Source of the DNA: Clostridiales bacterium 1_7_47FAA | GTDB taxonomy: Bacteria; Bacillota; Clostridia; Lachnospirales; Lachnospiraceae | Direction of reading: 5' to 3' | Length of the DNA stretch: 64,000 bases | Assembly (NCBI GenBank): GCA_000155435.1 | Contig: DS990260.1 | Location: 2,526,862 to 2,590,861, forward strand | Shown: positions 7,603 to 16,627 of the stretch, piece after piece | Position numbering within the stretch: position 1 is the first letter of the stretch | Layout: each line of letters starts with the position of its first letter | Notes under the pieces: model-generated | The model's input: only the letters and a program-made list of their open reading frames with translations | What the model was told of the DNA's origin: nothing | The model's database searches: none | Position numbers and translations under genes: made by a program

Positions 7603-8868
7603 CTACGCCTGGTCATTAGTCAGATGGAAATAATCCAGCAGATAGAACACAAGGCTTAAGACCATACCCACCACGCAGGCCAGGACCATGCCGGTCAGCT
7701 GGATGTTGCCGATTTTCACGGCGATTCCTGAAAGGCCGGTGACAAATATGACTGAGGTCAGGGCCAGGTTCCTGGAATTGCCGTAATCCACCTGTGAATC
7801 CACCAGGATACGCAGTCCCGAGGTACCAATCATTCCGTAGAGCAGGAAGGAGATTCCCCCGATGACCGGCCCCGGTATGGTGCTGATCAGGGTGGACAGC
7901 TTGCCGATGAAGGAACATATGATGGACAGCACGGCGGCGCCTGCGATTACGCGCACACTGTATACCCGGGTGATAGCCATGACGCCGATGTTCTCCCCGT
8001 AGGTGGTGGTTGGCACGGAACCGATGAGTCCGGATATCATGGTGGAGAAGTTGTCTCCGAACAGGGAGCGGTGAAGGCCCGGGTCCTTTAACAGGTCGCG
8101 GCCCACAATCTTACTGGTGACCACCTGATGTCCGATGTGCTCCGAAGTGATGACCAGGAGGACCGGAAGGATGGTCATGATTGCCTCCAGGTTAAACTTG
8201 GGTCTGGAGAAGTTTGGCAGTGCAAATACAGGCGCCGCAGCCACTGCTGAGAAATCCAGAAGTCCGCATGCAAATGCAGCCACATACCCTGCTATGACCG
8301 CTATCAGGATAGGGATGACTGAGAAGAACTTCCTGAACAGGATGGAGCCAAATACAGCGGTGCCCAGTGTGATTACGAATACAATAATCTTCCTTGGGTC
8401 CATTGCAGGGTCTAAAAGGCCTGCATTGTCAGCCGCATTGCTGGAAAGTTCAAGACCGATCAGGGCCACCACCGGACCCATGGCTGCCGGCGGAAGGACA
8501 ACATTAATCCATTCCGTGCCGAACTTGTAAACGATGAATGCCAGGATACATCCGCAGAATCCCACGGCCACAAAACCGCCCAGCGCATAGGCGTATCCGG
8601 ATTCCCCGAAGTTTTGGATGACCACCCCGGCCGGGGCCAGGAACGCAAAGCTGGAGCCCAGATAAGCAGGCGCCTTTCCCTTTGTCACACAGATGAACAG
8701 CAAGGTCCCCACACCGTTCATGAACAGGACCACAGCCGGGCTGATGCCGAACAGAAAGGGCACCAGGATGGATGCGCCGAACATGGCGAACATGTGCTGG
8801 ATGCTCAGGGGAACAAGCAGCTTAAAGGGTACCTTGTCCTCCACCTGAATGATACGTTGATTTTCCAT
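7603..8868 (-). CDS. uraA: Uracil permease, NCS2 family
   Basis: Start set at MENQRIIQVEDKVPFK (8868) by an AAAGGAGGA site 5 bp upstream. The 421-residue protein is a polytopic NCS2 carrier with the signatures LSIQHMFAMFGASILVP, YLGSSFAFLAP, and PTTTYGENIGVMAITRVYS in the substrate-binding core (compare TPNTTYGENIGVMAIT in UraA). These carriers import uracil with a proton, for pyrimidine salvage. It appears to be a single gene, 79 bp from the next gene upstream; no pyr genes or PyrR-type attenuator are visible. A related xanthine or purine substrate is possible, but the PTTTYGEN motif favours uracil. Confidence 0.88.
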   Translation of the reverse strand: MENQRIIQVEDKVPFKLLVPLSIQHMFAMFGASILVPFLFGISPAVVLFMNGVGTLLFICVTKGKAPAYLGSSFAFLAPAGVVIQNFGESGYAYALGGFVAVGFCGCILAFIVYKFGTEWINVVLPPAAMGPVVALIGLELSSNAADNAGLLDPAMDPRKIIVFVITLGTAVFGSILFRKFFSVIPILIAVIAGYVAAFACGLLDFSAVAAAPVFALPNFSRPKFNLEAIMTILPVLLVITSEHIGHQVVTSKIVGRDLLKDPGLHRSLFGDNFSTMISGLIGSVPTTTYGENIGVMAITRVYSVRVIAGAAVLSIICSFIGKLSTLISTIPGPVIGGISFLLYGMIGTSGLRILVDSQVDYGNSRNLALTSVIFVTGLSGIAVKIGNIQLTGMVLACVVGMVLSLVFYLLDYFHLTNDQA

Positions 8869-8947
8869 TTTCTTCCTCCTTTGTCTTTCCCATACTCTTA
8901 TAAACAACTGGCGCATCCCTGCGCAGACCTGCGGTAATGGCCCGCCT

Positions 8948-10936
8948 CTATGATGCGCGGCGCCGTCCCCCTCGGTTATGGGTACGGTTTACCTTCCCCC
9001 GCTCAAAACATTTCTCACATACAGAGAAGGGGTAATCCCATGACAGCTCCCGTCCGCAGGCTGAACACTTGCGGGAATAGCTGGCACATTCTGTTTTCAG
9101 GATACGGCTGATTTCCTCTTCGGTGCGCCGCCGCTCCTCATTCAGGTTTCCGGTTTGGACCGGAAGTCCTGCCTTCCTGGAAAACTGGAAATACAGATCC
9201 AGCATTTTATAATAGCTCTCCAGGTCATACAGGTCATCACCCGGGCTGTAGGGGAATTCCAGTTCATCCACATCCCGGTAATCCCTGCAGTAATCTTTCC
9301 ACAGGTCCATGACCATCTTATTATCTATATCAATGGAACACGTAATCAGCTTATATATCTCCTGTCTGGTAAATGTGTCCATATCGTCCTGGTGCACATG
9401 TTCAAATGTCATGTACAGGGACAGGAGCTCGTCCACCTCCATCTTCTCATAGATGGAAGGCGTATCCATGGACGCCCAGATCTTCACCAGGGTGTCAATC
9501 TCGGCCGGCAGGTTCAGCAGCTGTTCCGGGAAGCCCACATATGCTTTCATGATGGGGATGGGAAGCCTGGACAGACCGTCCTTTATCGCATCCAGCTCGT
9601 CAATGGCAGTGACGAACCCTTCATCGTAAAGCCCGTATCTTCCGGCCCGGCCCGCTATCTGCTTAATCTCTTCCGGATTCAGGGTGCGTTTGCCCACTCC
9701 GTCGAATTTCCTGGTCTCCACAAACACAATCCTGCGTATGGGCAGGTTCAGACCCATGCCGATGGCGTCCGTGCTGACCACCACATCCGTCTCCTTTGCC
9801 AGGAAACGGCGCACCTGTTCCCGCCTGGTGGCCGGAGGCAGGCTTCCATATATGACGCTGCAATGGGTTCCCTCGTTCTCCAGATGGGCTGCCAGGGCAA
9901 GCACTGATTTTTTGGAAAATACAATCAGGGCGTCGCCTTTCTTCAAATCCCGCTTCAGGTTATATGGCTTTGTCTCCAGGGTCAGCCTGGTATTCCGCTT
10001 GTGGCGCACCACCCGGAACTGGTCCCCGCAGCGTTTTATCATCTGGACGATGATGTCCTCTGCCTCCGGCGCCATGCACAGATGTATCTCCTCTGCCCGA
10101 AGCCCCAGGACCGCCCTGGTCCAGTTGTGTCCCCTGTATGGGTCCGCAACCATCTGGCACTCATCCACCACAACGATATCAAAGTAATCGTGGTCATTGA
10201 GCATTTCCACGGTACATGCCTGGCACACGGCTCCCGGCACCTCCAGCGTCTCCTCCCCTGTAATCATGGAACATGCAAGCCCCTCTGAATTAAGCTTATC
10301 ATAGACCTCCAGGGCCAAAAGCCTTAAGGGGCCGAAATACGCCCCGTGGCCGCACTCCTTCAGCCGTTCCAATGCATCATGGGTCTTGCCGCTGTTGGTG
10401 GGGCCTACATGGAGGATGAACCTGCGCTTCATCTCCCTGGCTCCCGGATACTCCTCCTCCGGCTTCTGGTTCACGGACTCCCGGATTCCCTTTTTAATGG
10501 TCTTTGGTATATAGAACAGCTGGTAGGCACGGTCCAATGAGTTGGTCAGCAGATAACGGCGGATTCCCTGCATCCTGAGGACATGCTCCAGTTCCTCCAG
10601 GGACAGGCCCGACAGGTACTCCAGGTCCTTTCTTGCAAGGGCGCCGCAGAATTCCTGCATGCTGGCACAATTCTGTTCCCACTCCTGGACAGCCGGTCCC
10701 GGCGGCAGCTTTCCCTCCTTGTGCATCAGATATGCGCAGACCTTGGACAGCATGGCATGGACATCGCTCAGTTCATTGGCTTTTTCAAGGGGCTTTAGGT
10801 TCTCCTCAGTCAGGCGCTTTAACCGTTTCCTCAATTCAGCGGCCGTCATGGCCCTGAAACGCTTATTCACGCTGCCGAAAAAAAGCTCCTTATAGTATTC
10901 CTCCAAATACTGAGCGCATTCTCTTTTTATCTCCAT
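8948..10936 (-). CDS. Suv3-like superfamily 2 RNA helicase
   Basis: The 662-residue protein has helicase motif I GPTNSGKTH at about 178-186, motif II VVVDECQM, the motif V region STDAIGMGLNLPIRRIVF and motif VI QIAGRAGRYG. GPTNSGKTH with DECQ is characteristic of the mitochondrial Suv3/bacterial Suv3-like branch, RNA helicases linked to RNA decay. The N-terminal 170 residues form a helical region of unknown role. The C-terminus (from about 625) has a four-cysteine zinc-ribbon pattern CxxC ... CxxC and ends in a basic tail. Suv3-like helicases are uncommon in bacteria outside some Firmicutes and Proteobacteria; the actual RNA partner is unknown. Confidence 0.88.
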   Translation of the reverse strand: MEIKRECAQYLEEYYKELFFGSVNKRFRAMTAAELRKRLKRLTEENLKPLEKANELSDVHAMLSKVCAYLMHKEGKLPPGPAVQEWEQNCASMQEFCGALARKDLEYLSGLSLEELEHVLRMQGIRRYLLTNSLDRAYQLFYIPKTIKKGIRESVNQKPEEEYPGAREMKRRFILHVGPTNSGKTHDALERLKECGHGAYFGPLRLLALEVYDKLNSEGLACSMITGEETLEVPGAVCQACTVEMLNDHDYFDIVVVDECQMVADPYRGHNWTRAVLGLRAEEIHLCMAPEAEDIIVQMIKRCGDQFRVVRHKRNTRLTLETKPYNLKRDLKKGDALIVFSKKSVLALAAHLENEGTHCSVIYGSLPPATRREQVRRFLAKETDVVVSTDAIGMGLNLPIRRIVFVETRKFDGVGKRTLNPEEIKQIAGRAGRYGLYDEGFVTAIDELDAIKDGLSRLPIPIMKAYVGFPEQLLNLPAEIDTLVKIWASMDTPSIYEKMEVDELLSLYMTFEHVHQDDMDTFTRQEIYKLITCSIDIDNKMVMDLWKDYCRDYRDVDELEFPYSPGDDLYDLESYYKMLDLYFQFSRKAGLPVQTGNLNEERRRTEEEISRILKTECASYSRKCSACGRELSWDYPFSVCEKCFERGKVNRTHNRGGRRRAS

Positions 10937-11014
10937 GGATTTCCTCTTTCCTTCTGATTTTCACAAAAGCAGCCAGGTGCACATGTTCCCACGTCCATCT
11001 GGCAGCTATTAAAC

Positions 11015-11410
11015 TTACACCATGGTAGTATCCACAAAATGCTCAAAACCTGAAATGCCATATTCCACGCACACGCTGTTGATACCGTCCACAATCTCCT
11101 CCCGCGAATAGTTCGCCTCGAAAAGTGTGTCATCCTTCATCTGGTTAAGATACATATAAAAAGTAAGGGCCATCTCCAGGCGGTCAATATCCTGGGGATC
11201 CAGCTGGTCCGAGAGATAATTCTCAGCCCCGTTGATATCGCCTGCATCCGCCATGTCCTTTAACTGGCGGTACACCCGGTCCATGGGGGTATACCTGTCC
11301 TCGTCCTCCGGAAGCTCATAGTCTATATCGTTCTTGCCCAGCACCAGCCTTGCAATGGCCCTGACCAGGTCGCTGATGGTCCTCATCACATAATCGTCCT
11401 GAAATCCCAT
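11015..11410 (-). CDS. Conserved small acidic protein, DUF6483-type
   Basis: A 131-residue acidic, helical protein beginning MGFQDDYVMRTISDLVRAIA, with no membrane segment and no catalytic motif I can point to. The N-terminal pattern GFQDDYVMRxIxDLxRxIAxLxLGK matches what I remember of the clostridial DUF6483 family. An AGGAGA site lies 9 bp before the ATG. It is 78 bp upstream of the helicase in the same direction and could be co-transcribed with it. Function unknown. Confidence 0.7.
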   Translation of the reverse strand: MGFQDDYVMRTISDLVRAIARLVLGKNDIDYELPEDEDRYTPMDRVYRQLKDMADAGDINGAENYLSDQLDPQDIDRLEMALTFYMYLNQMKDDTLFEANYSREEIVDGINSVCVEYGISGFEHFVDTTMV

Positions 11411-11530
11411 AACTGTTCATCTCCTGCGTATTTTCCTTTTAGTATAGTTGATATCGATTCCGCCGTCAAGCCGTAGAATTAATCCCGTCTTACAATGTCC
11501 TGCGGCCTGCCCTGCAAAGCATCTGCCTGT

Positions 11531-13120
11531 TCAGTCATACCCTGCCAGCCCAAAATCCCCGTCCATTATCAGCCCGGCTCCATAACGGCTTCCGGCAACG
11601 TCATAACGGACTGTTATCCGCGGATAATCTGAAGGGATTACATCAACCTGGAACGAACAAAAGCGCCCATCCTGTGAAAGGCCGGACGAAGCCACGGTTA
11701 TCCTTTCATTCCCATAATCATATTCCGAGTAAACAGCGCCGTCTGCCATCCATGCCAGCCAGTGCTGTTTCAACGCATCCCCCACCTGCTCCGGCACCGT
11801 CACATATCCATGATCACCCGCCCCGCCGTAATGCCGCATCCGTGTTATGAGGGCGTCCTTCACATCTGCTTCCCGGTCCATAAAATTAGCGGCGGACAAC
11901 ACTTCCAGACCCCCTGGCTCCAGCAGGTCCATCTCCAGCGCGTCCATCCCCAGCACATCTGGCTCCAGCACGTCCGTCCCCAGCACGTCCCGGAAGGTGT
12001 CTGCTAAAGCGCTGTCACCGTACGCCCCAAGGACAGCGGCTTCCGGCTTCAATAGGGATTCCAGTCCCTCAGGCTGTCCTTTCAGGAAATCCCCATATGG
12101 CTCCAGCAGGGTATGGGTAACATTTCCTTTTGTAAGAAAATAGTCCTGGTTCCGCCCGCTATTTACAAACTCCAGAACCTGGTCCGCATAATCCCTGTCC
12201 CCATCCCCATGGCCCTGTTCCGGCGTGACTGCCTTTAGGGTCAGATGGCTTACAATCAGGCGCTCTTTTTGCCCTATGTCCGCCTTTTGCCAATCTGAAA
12301 GTTCATCCAGCCTGTCCTCCATCATTTCCTTTACCTCTGCAGCGGTTTCATCAAAAAGGGTGTTGCACAGGCATTCCATCCTGTATTCCAGATATTGGCT
12401 GAAATCCCGGTCCTTAAATACCACAAAAACCGCGTTGACCGTGTGATAACCCGGGGCTGTTTCCTTAGACTGAATGGAAGAAAAGCACAAAGTTTCCGGG
12501 TTATAGTAATTCCATGACCCTTCCTCTTTGTGGTCATTAATCATATCTGCCATGGATGACGGAAGCCTGATTGAGGACAAGGACATCTCATCCGGGTTCA
12601 CCTCCACCATGGTAAGCGGCTGGCCATCCGCACCTGTCTCACCGGCCGCGCCGGTTTCCGCTGCCAATAAAAGGATTGTCCGGTAATCCCCGGCCTCCGT
12701 CTCCTTTTCAACAGCAAATACCTTCCTGCTGTCAAAGATCCGGCTTCTCTCCTGCGCGCCCGGCACCGGTTTTTCAGTAAACGGGTCCAACAGGTCCGTT
12801 TCCTCCCGAAGCTTCAGGCTGCCGTATGTCTTCCTGATTCCGTCCGGCGTATCCCCAAGGCGGAATTCAAAGGCTTCATCAATGGGTTCCGGAATATTTC
12901 CAAGGGGAGAATTAAACTCACTGTAGATGACACGGTTCACCTCTTCATAGTACGGGTTGACAGTCCCGGCAGCTTCCTCTCCGGCCCTGTCCACACGGCT
13001 GTCCGCCTCCAGTCCGGCAGGTATCCCGGCTTTGTCTTCCTTATCCCCCTGTCCGCTGCACGCAGCCGTAAAAACTGCTGTCAGTATCAGCACAGGCAGT
13101 ATCCGCATTTTCCTCATCAT
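11531..13120 (-). CDS. Hypothetical lipoprotein with internal short repeats
   Basis: Start chosen at MMRKMRILPVLILTAV (13120), with AAGGAGG 8 bp upstream. Residues 1-20 form a lipoprotein signal ending FTAACSG, so the mature protein would be lipid-anchored on the outer face of the membrane. The remaining ~510 residues are rich in Asp/Glu. I recognise no enzymatic domain. Around residues 375-405 a repeated pentapeptide pattern (DVLGT, DVLEP, DVLGM, DALEM, DLLEP) comes from a 15-bp DNA repeat. The gene has its own near-consensus promoter and is divergent from feoB. It may be a sensor or cell-wall lipoprotein; no function can be assigned. Confidence 0.8.
   Translation of the reverse strand: MMRKMRILPVLILTAVFTAACSGQGDKEDKAGIPAGLEADSRVDRAGEEAAGTVNPYYEEVNRVIYSEFNSPLGNIPEPIDEAFEFRLGDTPDGIRKTYGSLKLREETDLLDPFTEKPVPGAQERSRIFDSRKVFAVEKETEAGDYRTILLLAAETGAAGETGADGQPLTMVEVNPDEMSLSSIRLPSSMADMINDHKEEGSWNYYNPETLCFSSIQSKETAPGYHTVNAVFVVFKDRDFSQYLEYRMECLCNTLFDETAAEVKEMMEDRLDELSDWQKADIGQKERLIVSHLTLKAVTPEQGHGDGDRDYADQVLEFVNSGRNQDYFLTKGNVTHTLLEPYGDFLKGQPEGLESLLKPEAAVLGAYGDSALADTFRDVLGTDVLEPDVLGMDALEMDLLEPGGLEVLSAANFMDREADVKDALITRMRHYGGAGDHGYVTVPEQVGDALKQHWLAWMADGAVYSEYDYGNERITVASSGLSQDGRFCSFQVDVIPSDYPRITVRYDVAGSRYGAGLIMDGDFGLAGYD
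11915..12000 (-). repeat. 15-bp in-frame repeat inside the lipoprotein gene
   Basis: About five to six units of the type CTCCAGCACGTCCGT (plus strand) follow one another without breaking the frame, coding for DVLEP-like pentapeptides. The period is a multiple of three, as expected for an expansion tolerated inside a gene. Confidence 0.75.
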
Positions 13121-13164
13121 CTTTTCTCCTCCTTGATACGGACCATACGACAATACATCTTTCC

Positions 13165-13193
13165 ATTATATCAAAAGATGTATGTAAAATCAA
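13165..13193 (-). promoter_or_regulatory. Promoter of the lipoprotein gene
   Basis: On the minus strand TTGATT (13193-13188), a 17-bp spacer and a perfect TATAAT (13170-13165) form a strong housekeeping promoter 45 bp before the start codon. Confidence 0.8.
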
Positions 13194-13328
13194 AACAGTT
13201 TCCGTCATGTCCAAAGCGGCGGCATATGGATGGACTGGCGTGATTCAGGCAGACCGGCTCCTGGGGCGCCGGAACCCCTCCGCTGTACTGGCACCACCAG
13301 GATTTCCCGGCATATCTAATCATAAGGC

Positions 13329-13350
13329 CCAATCCATTTCCCTGGATTGG
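13329..13350 (+). promoter_or_regulatory. Perfect 8-bp hairpin just before feoB
   Basis: CCAATCCA (13329-13336) and TGGATTGG (13343-13350) are exact inverted repeats with loop TTTCCC, 22 bp before the feoB start. It could be a metal-regulator operator or an RNA hairpin limiting access to the ribosome site. The 170 bp before it hold other partial dyads but no riboswitch I can name. Confidence 0.45.
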
Positions 13351-13371
13351 ATTTATATATGGAGTGATTGA

Positions 13372-15309
13372 ATGGAAAATGAATACAGCGTGATTGCCCT
13401 TACAGGAACCCCGAAATCCGGAAAAACCACCATATTCAACGGACTGACAGGTATGTGCCGCTACACCGGCGGCTGGTGGGGGGACGGGGGAGCGCCTGGC
13501 CGCGGTACTTACAGATACTGCGGCCAGGCTTATATGCTTCTTGACATGCCCGGCGCCTATTCCCTTTCCTCTGCTCCGTTCCCGGATTCCGGTTCCCGTG
13601 AAAGCAATGATTCCCTCCTGCAATCCCGGCAGCCGGATGTAATTGCAGTGGTGGCTGACGCGACCAGGCTGGAACTGGGACTTCACCTGTTAAAACAAGT
13701 CCTTGGGATGGATAGCGGAACCAGAAATACAGGCAGCATCCCAGTGATACTCTGTGTTAATTTTTGTGACGAGGCCCTTCGGACAGGGCTGGTGATTGAT
13801 TATAACCTTCTGGAGGATGTGCTCCAGATTCCCGTCATCCCCTGCTGCGCCCGGGACCAGAGCCATCTTGACGATGTCAAGGCCGCCATACATTATGCGG
13901 CCAAACCAGGGAACCGGAAGGCATTCTGCTATGACTGTCTGGATTTTTCGCCTAAGAAACTGACTGCGGAATGCATCTCCGTCACCTCAGAGGCAGACGG
14001 CGCCCGCAGGGTATTGCTGGACCTCATCCTCACCGGGCCTGTTACAGGGAAAATCATACTGCTCCTGCTGCTGGCCGGAGTCCTCCATCTGACCATGCTT
14101 GCTGGCGGTGTCCCATCCCTCCTGCTGTGGAATGCCCTGTCACGGCTGGAACTGTATCTGGACAGCGCCATGGCATATCTGGGGGCGGCTCCCTGGCTTA
14201 CAGGCTGCCTTATTCACGGTGGCTTCCGTGCGCTTTCCTGGACCGCTGCCATCATGCTGCCTCCCCTTGCTGTTTTCCTCTTTTTTTTCACCCTTCTGGA
14301 GGACCTTGGATTCCTTCCCAGGGCATCCATGGGCATGGACCCCATATTTGAAAAATGCGGCGCCTGCGGCGGACAATGTGTGACCATGGCCCTGGGTCTG
14401 GGGTGCAATGCTGCCGGAGTGGCCTGCTGCCGGTCCATCCAGTCCCCCAGGGAACGCATCATTGCCGTACTCACCAATTCCATGATTCCCTGCTGCGGCC
14501 GTTTTCCTGTTTTTATAATACTGATTCCCCTGTTTTTTGCCGCCGGTCCCGTGGACTCCCTGACCGGTTCCCTGTCCTGCGCCCTGTTGTTTTCCATCCT
14601 GCTGCTGGCCGCTGTCTACCTGTCCTTGGGGATATCCTGGCTTCTGTCAAAAACGCTGTTAAAGGGACTTTCCTCCGCCTTCGCCCTGGAACTGTCCCCT
14701 TACAGGAAAATGCACATTACCCGCTCAGCCCTGCGCTCCCTCCTGAACAGAACCATGGTGTTTGCCGGACGCGCGGTCAGGGCGGCGGTTCCCGCCGGAA
14801 TCATCATATGGCTCCTGGCCAATCTCTTCTACACAGGCCCTTCCGGCGGATTCGTGTCCTTTCACCGGCCTGCCGCCGGCGTTCCCAGCCTGCTGGCTGC
14901 ATTTACGGGCCTGCTCCATCCTGCCGCGGTCCTTCTTGGCATGGACGGGGCCATATTGGCGGCCTTTGTGCTGTCCTTCCCGGCAGGAGAGCTGTTCCTT
15001 CCAATCCTCATCATGGCCTACCTTGAAGGCGGGCCCCTTGGCGGCATGCTGGGCGGTTCCCTGGCCGCGGGCGGCAATGGCTTTTCCCTGTACCAGCTGC
15101 TCGCCTCCCAGGGCTGGACCTGGATTACAGCAATCTGTACCCTTGTCTTTACATTCCTGCACTGGCCCTGCCTGACCACCTGCCAGGCAATTGCCAGGGA
15201 GACAAAAAGCTGGAAATGGGCCGGGACGGCTGTCTGTATCGCCACGGTTCCCGGGATTCTCATATGTGCGGGGATTGCGCTGTATGGGCATATGGTCTTA
15301 GGTATCTGA
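13372..15309 (+). CDS. feoB: Ferrous iron transporter FeoB
   Basis: The 645-residue protein has the N-terminal G domain: P-loop GTPKSGKTT at 12-20, switch II DMPGAYSL at about 58-65, and a base-specifying motif NFCD at about 127-130 in place of NKxD. After a linker come the membrane gates, with EDLGFLPRASMGMD, GLGCNAAGVACCRSI and NSMIPCCGRFPVFI typical of FeoB. It imports Fe2+ across the cytoplasmic membrane under GTPase control. It is shorter than classical FeoB (700-770), with a reduced helical region after the G domain, and no FeoA is next to it. The cysteine-rich segments (CGACGGQC, ACC, PCCGR) are notable and may contact metal. Confidence 0.88.
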   Translation: MENEYSVIALTGTPKSGKTTIFNGLTGMCRYTGGWWGDGGAPGRGTYRYCGQAYMLLDMPGAYSLSSAPFPDSGSRESNDSLLQSRQPDVIAVVADATRLELGLHLLKQVLGMDSGTRNTGSIPVILCVNFCDEALRTGLVIDYNLLEDVLQIPVIPCCARDQSHLDDVKAAIHYAAKPGNRKAFCYDCLDFSPKKLTAECISVTSEADGARRVLLDLILTGPVTGKIILLLLLAGVLHLTMLAGGVPSLLLWNALSRLELYLDSAMAYLGAAPWLTGCLIHGGFRALSWTAAIMLPPLAVFLFFFTLLEDLGFLPRASMGMDPIFEKCGACGGQCVTMALGLGCNAAGVACCRSIQSPRERIIAVLTNSMIPCCGRFPVFIILIPLFFAAGPVDSLTGSLSCALLFSILLLAAVYLSLGISWLLSKTLLKGLSSAFALELSPYRKMHITRSALRSLLNRTMVFAGRAVRAAVPAGIIIWLLANLFYTGPSGGFVSFHRPAAGVPSLLAAFTGLLHPAAVLLGMDGAILAAFVLSFPAGELFLPILIMAYLEGGPLGGMLGGSLAAGGNGFSLYQLLASQGWTWITAICTLVFTFLHWPCLTTCQAIARETKSWKWAGTAVCIATVPGILICAGIALYGHMVLGI

Positions 15310-15311
15310 GA

Positions 15312-15372
15312 CAGCATGTCCTCCTGATTGCATGTTCTCCTGATTGTATATCCTCCTGATAGCATGTCCTCC
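15312..15372. repeat. 16-bp tandem repeat downstream of feoB
   Basis: Three and a half units of GCATGTCCTCCTGATT follow the feoB stop codon with a strict 16-bp step (CTCC at 15321, 15337, 15353 and 15369). It ends 20 bp before the next promoter. Confidence 0.85.
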
Positions 15373-15391
15373 AAATTCTGGGGATTATTTC

Positions 15392-15420
15392 TTGACTGCG
15401 GCATTTCCACTGCCTATAAT
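15392..15420 (+). promoter_or_regulatory. Promoter of the ytvI-like gene
   Basis: TTGACT (15392-15397), a 17-bp spacer and a perfect TATAAT (15415-15420) form a near-consensus housekeeping promoter 33 bp before the start codon. Confidence 0.85.
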
Positions 15421-15452
15421 AGAGGTAAGCAAACAAACAGGATGCATGTCAT

Positions 15453-16514
15453 ATGGACCTCCAAAAACGCAGGACCTTTATTATCAGCTTTATTTACTTT
15501 GCGATTATCGGTGTAATCTGCTATATTCTCTTTAAAAGGCTGATTCCCATGCTCATGCCCTTTATCATGGCGCTGGCAATTGCCGCGGTGCTGGACCCGG
15601 CTGTCTCCTTTTTAGGAAGCCGCATGAAAGGCGGGCAGAAGTGTGCGGCAGCGGCAGTCCTCCTTCTGTTCTATGGCTGTCTCTTCAGTCTGGCGGCTGT
15701 CTCCGGGAACTGGCTGTTTTCCTGCATCCAGGAACAGGGCAGGAAGCTTCCAGCGTTATACAGCGAAGTGGTGGAACCAGGGCTTTCCCGGTTTTTCACG
15801 CTTCTGGAAGCCAGTTTCCCAGGCCATAGCATCCATATCTCCTCCCTTGGGACCAGTCTGGAGCATGCCATGGAAAATGCAGCAGGCGCCCTTTCCTCCA
15901 GCCTGATTGGCTACGGCGCCTCTGTCCTTGTTGGTTTCCCATCCCTTCTGGTGGATATCCTGGCTGCGGTGATTGCGTCTTTCTTCCTTACCGGAAGTTA
16001 CCGGCAGACCGTTGCATTCCTCATGCGCCAGATTCCGGAAAAACAGCGGGCCATACTCACGGTTGCATGTGCCAGCATACGGGATGTGACAGGGCGTCTG
16101 GTTAAGGCATATGCCCTGCTTATGGCCCTTACCTTTGCGGAACTGTCCGTGGGTTTCCTAATCCTGGGAGTGCCCATGGGGTTCACGGCCGCTTGCCTGA
16201 TTACACTGGTGGATATCCTGCCTGTGCTGGGCACGGGCACCGTCCTTTTGCCCTGGGCCTTTATTGCCTGGACCACAGGTTCCAGGAGCCTGGGCATCGG
16301 CCTTGTGTGCCTCTATCTGCTGATTACGGTAGTCCGCCAGTCCCTTGAGCCCAAGGTGGTCGGCCTGCAGATGGGCCTCCCTCCTGCTGCTGCCCTGCTC
16401 TGCATGTTTGTGGGCGGCAAAGTCCTGGGGCTGCCCGGTATCTTCCTGTTTCCCATTGGCGCCACCGTCCTCTTTAAGCTCAGCGGGGACGGAACTATCC
16501 AGTTATTCAAATAA
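15453..16514 (+). CDS. ytvI: YtvI-like / AI-2E transporter family membrane protein
   Basis: This 353-residue protein has two N-terminal hydrophobic helices, a further membrane pair, a soluble middle region and four or five C-terminal membrane helices with VDILPVLGTGTVLLPWA and SLEPKVVGLQMGLPP, the hallmark of the AI-2E/PerM/YtvI family. In Bacillus the YtvI branch is called a sporulation integral membrane protein; related proteins export small molecules or act in Na+/H+ exchange. The ribosome site before the ATG is weak, but the promoter 33 bp upstream supports this start. The exact transported compound is unknown. Confidence 0.8.
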   Translation: MDLQKRRTFIISFIYFAIIGVICYILFKRLIPMLMPFIMALAIAAVLDPAVSFLGSRMKGGQKCAAAAVLLLFYGCLFSLAAVSGNWLFSCIQEQGRKLPALYSEVVEPGLSRFFTLLEASFPGHSIHISSLGTSLEHAMENAAGALSSSLIGYGASVLVGFPSLLVDILAAVIASFFLTGSYRQTVAFLMRQIPEKQRAILTVACASIRDVTGRLVKAYALLMALTFAELSVGFLILGVPMGFTAACLITLVDILPVLGTGTVLLPWAFIAWTTGSRSLGIGLVCLYLLITVVRQSLEPKVVGLQMGLPPAAALLCMFVGGKVLGLPGIFLFPIGATVLFKLSGDGTIQLFK

Positions 16515-16627
16515 ATTGCAAATCCTTTTTCTTCTGGGCGTGTATGTTCATCATTTCCCGTCAAGCCATCCGCCCCGGAGCGTGCTGTATACCATCCAGA
16601 ACCGGACTACATTACATAAAGGCAGGT

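Noticed and set aside
13194..13371. Riboswitch (cobalamin, NiCo or other metal type) before feoB
   Set aside because: A few GC-rich dyads and a perfect small hairpin are present, but none of the conserved blocks of those classes could be matched.
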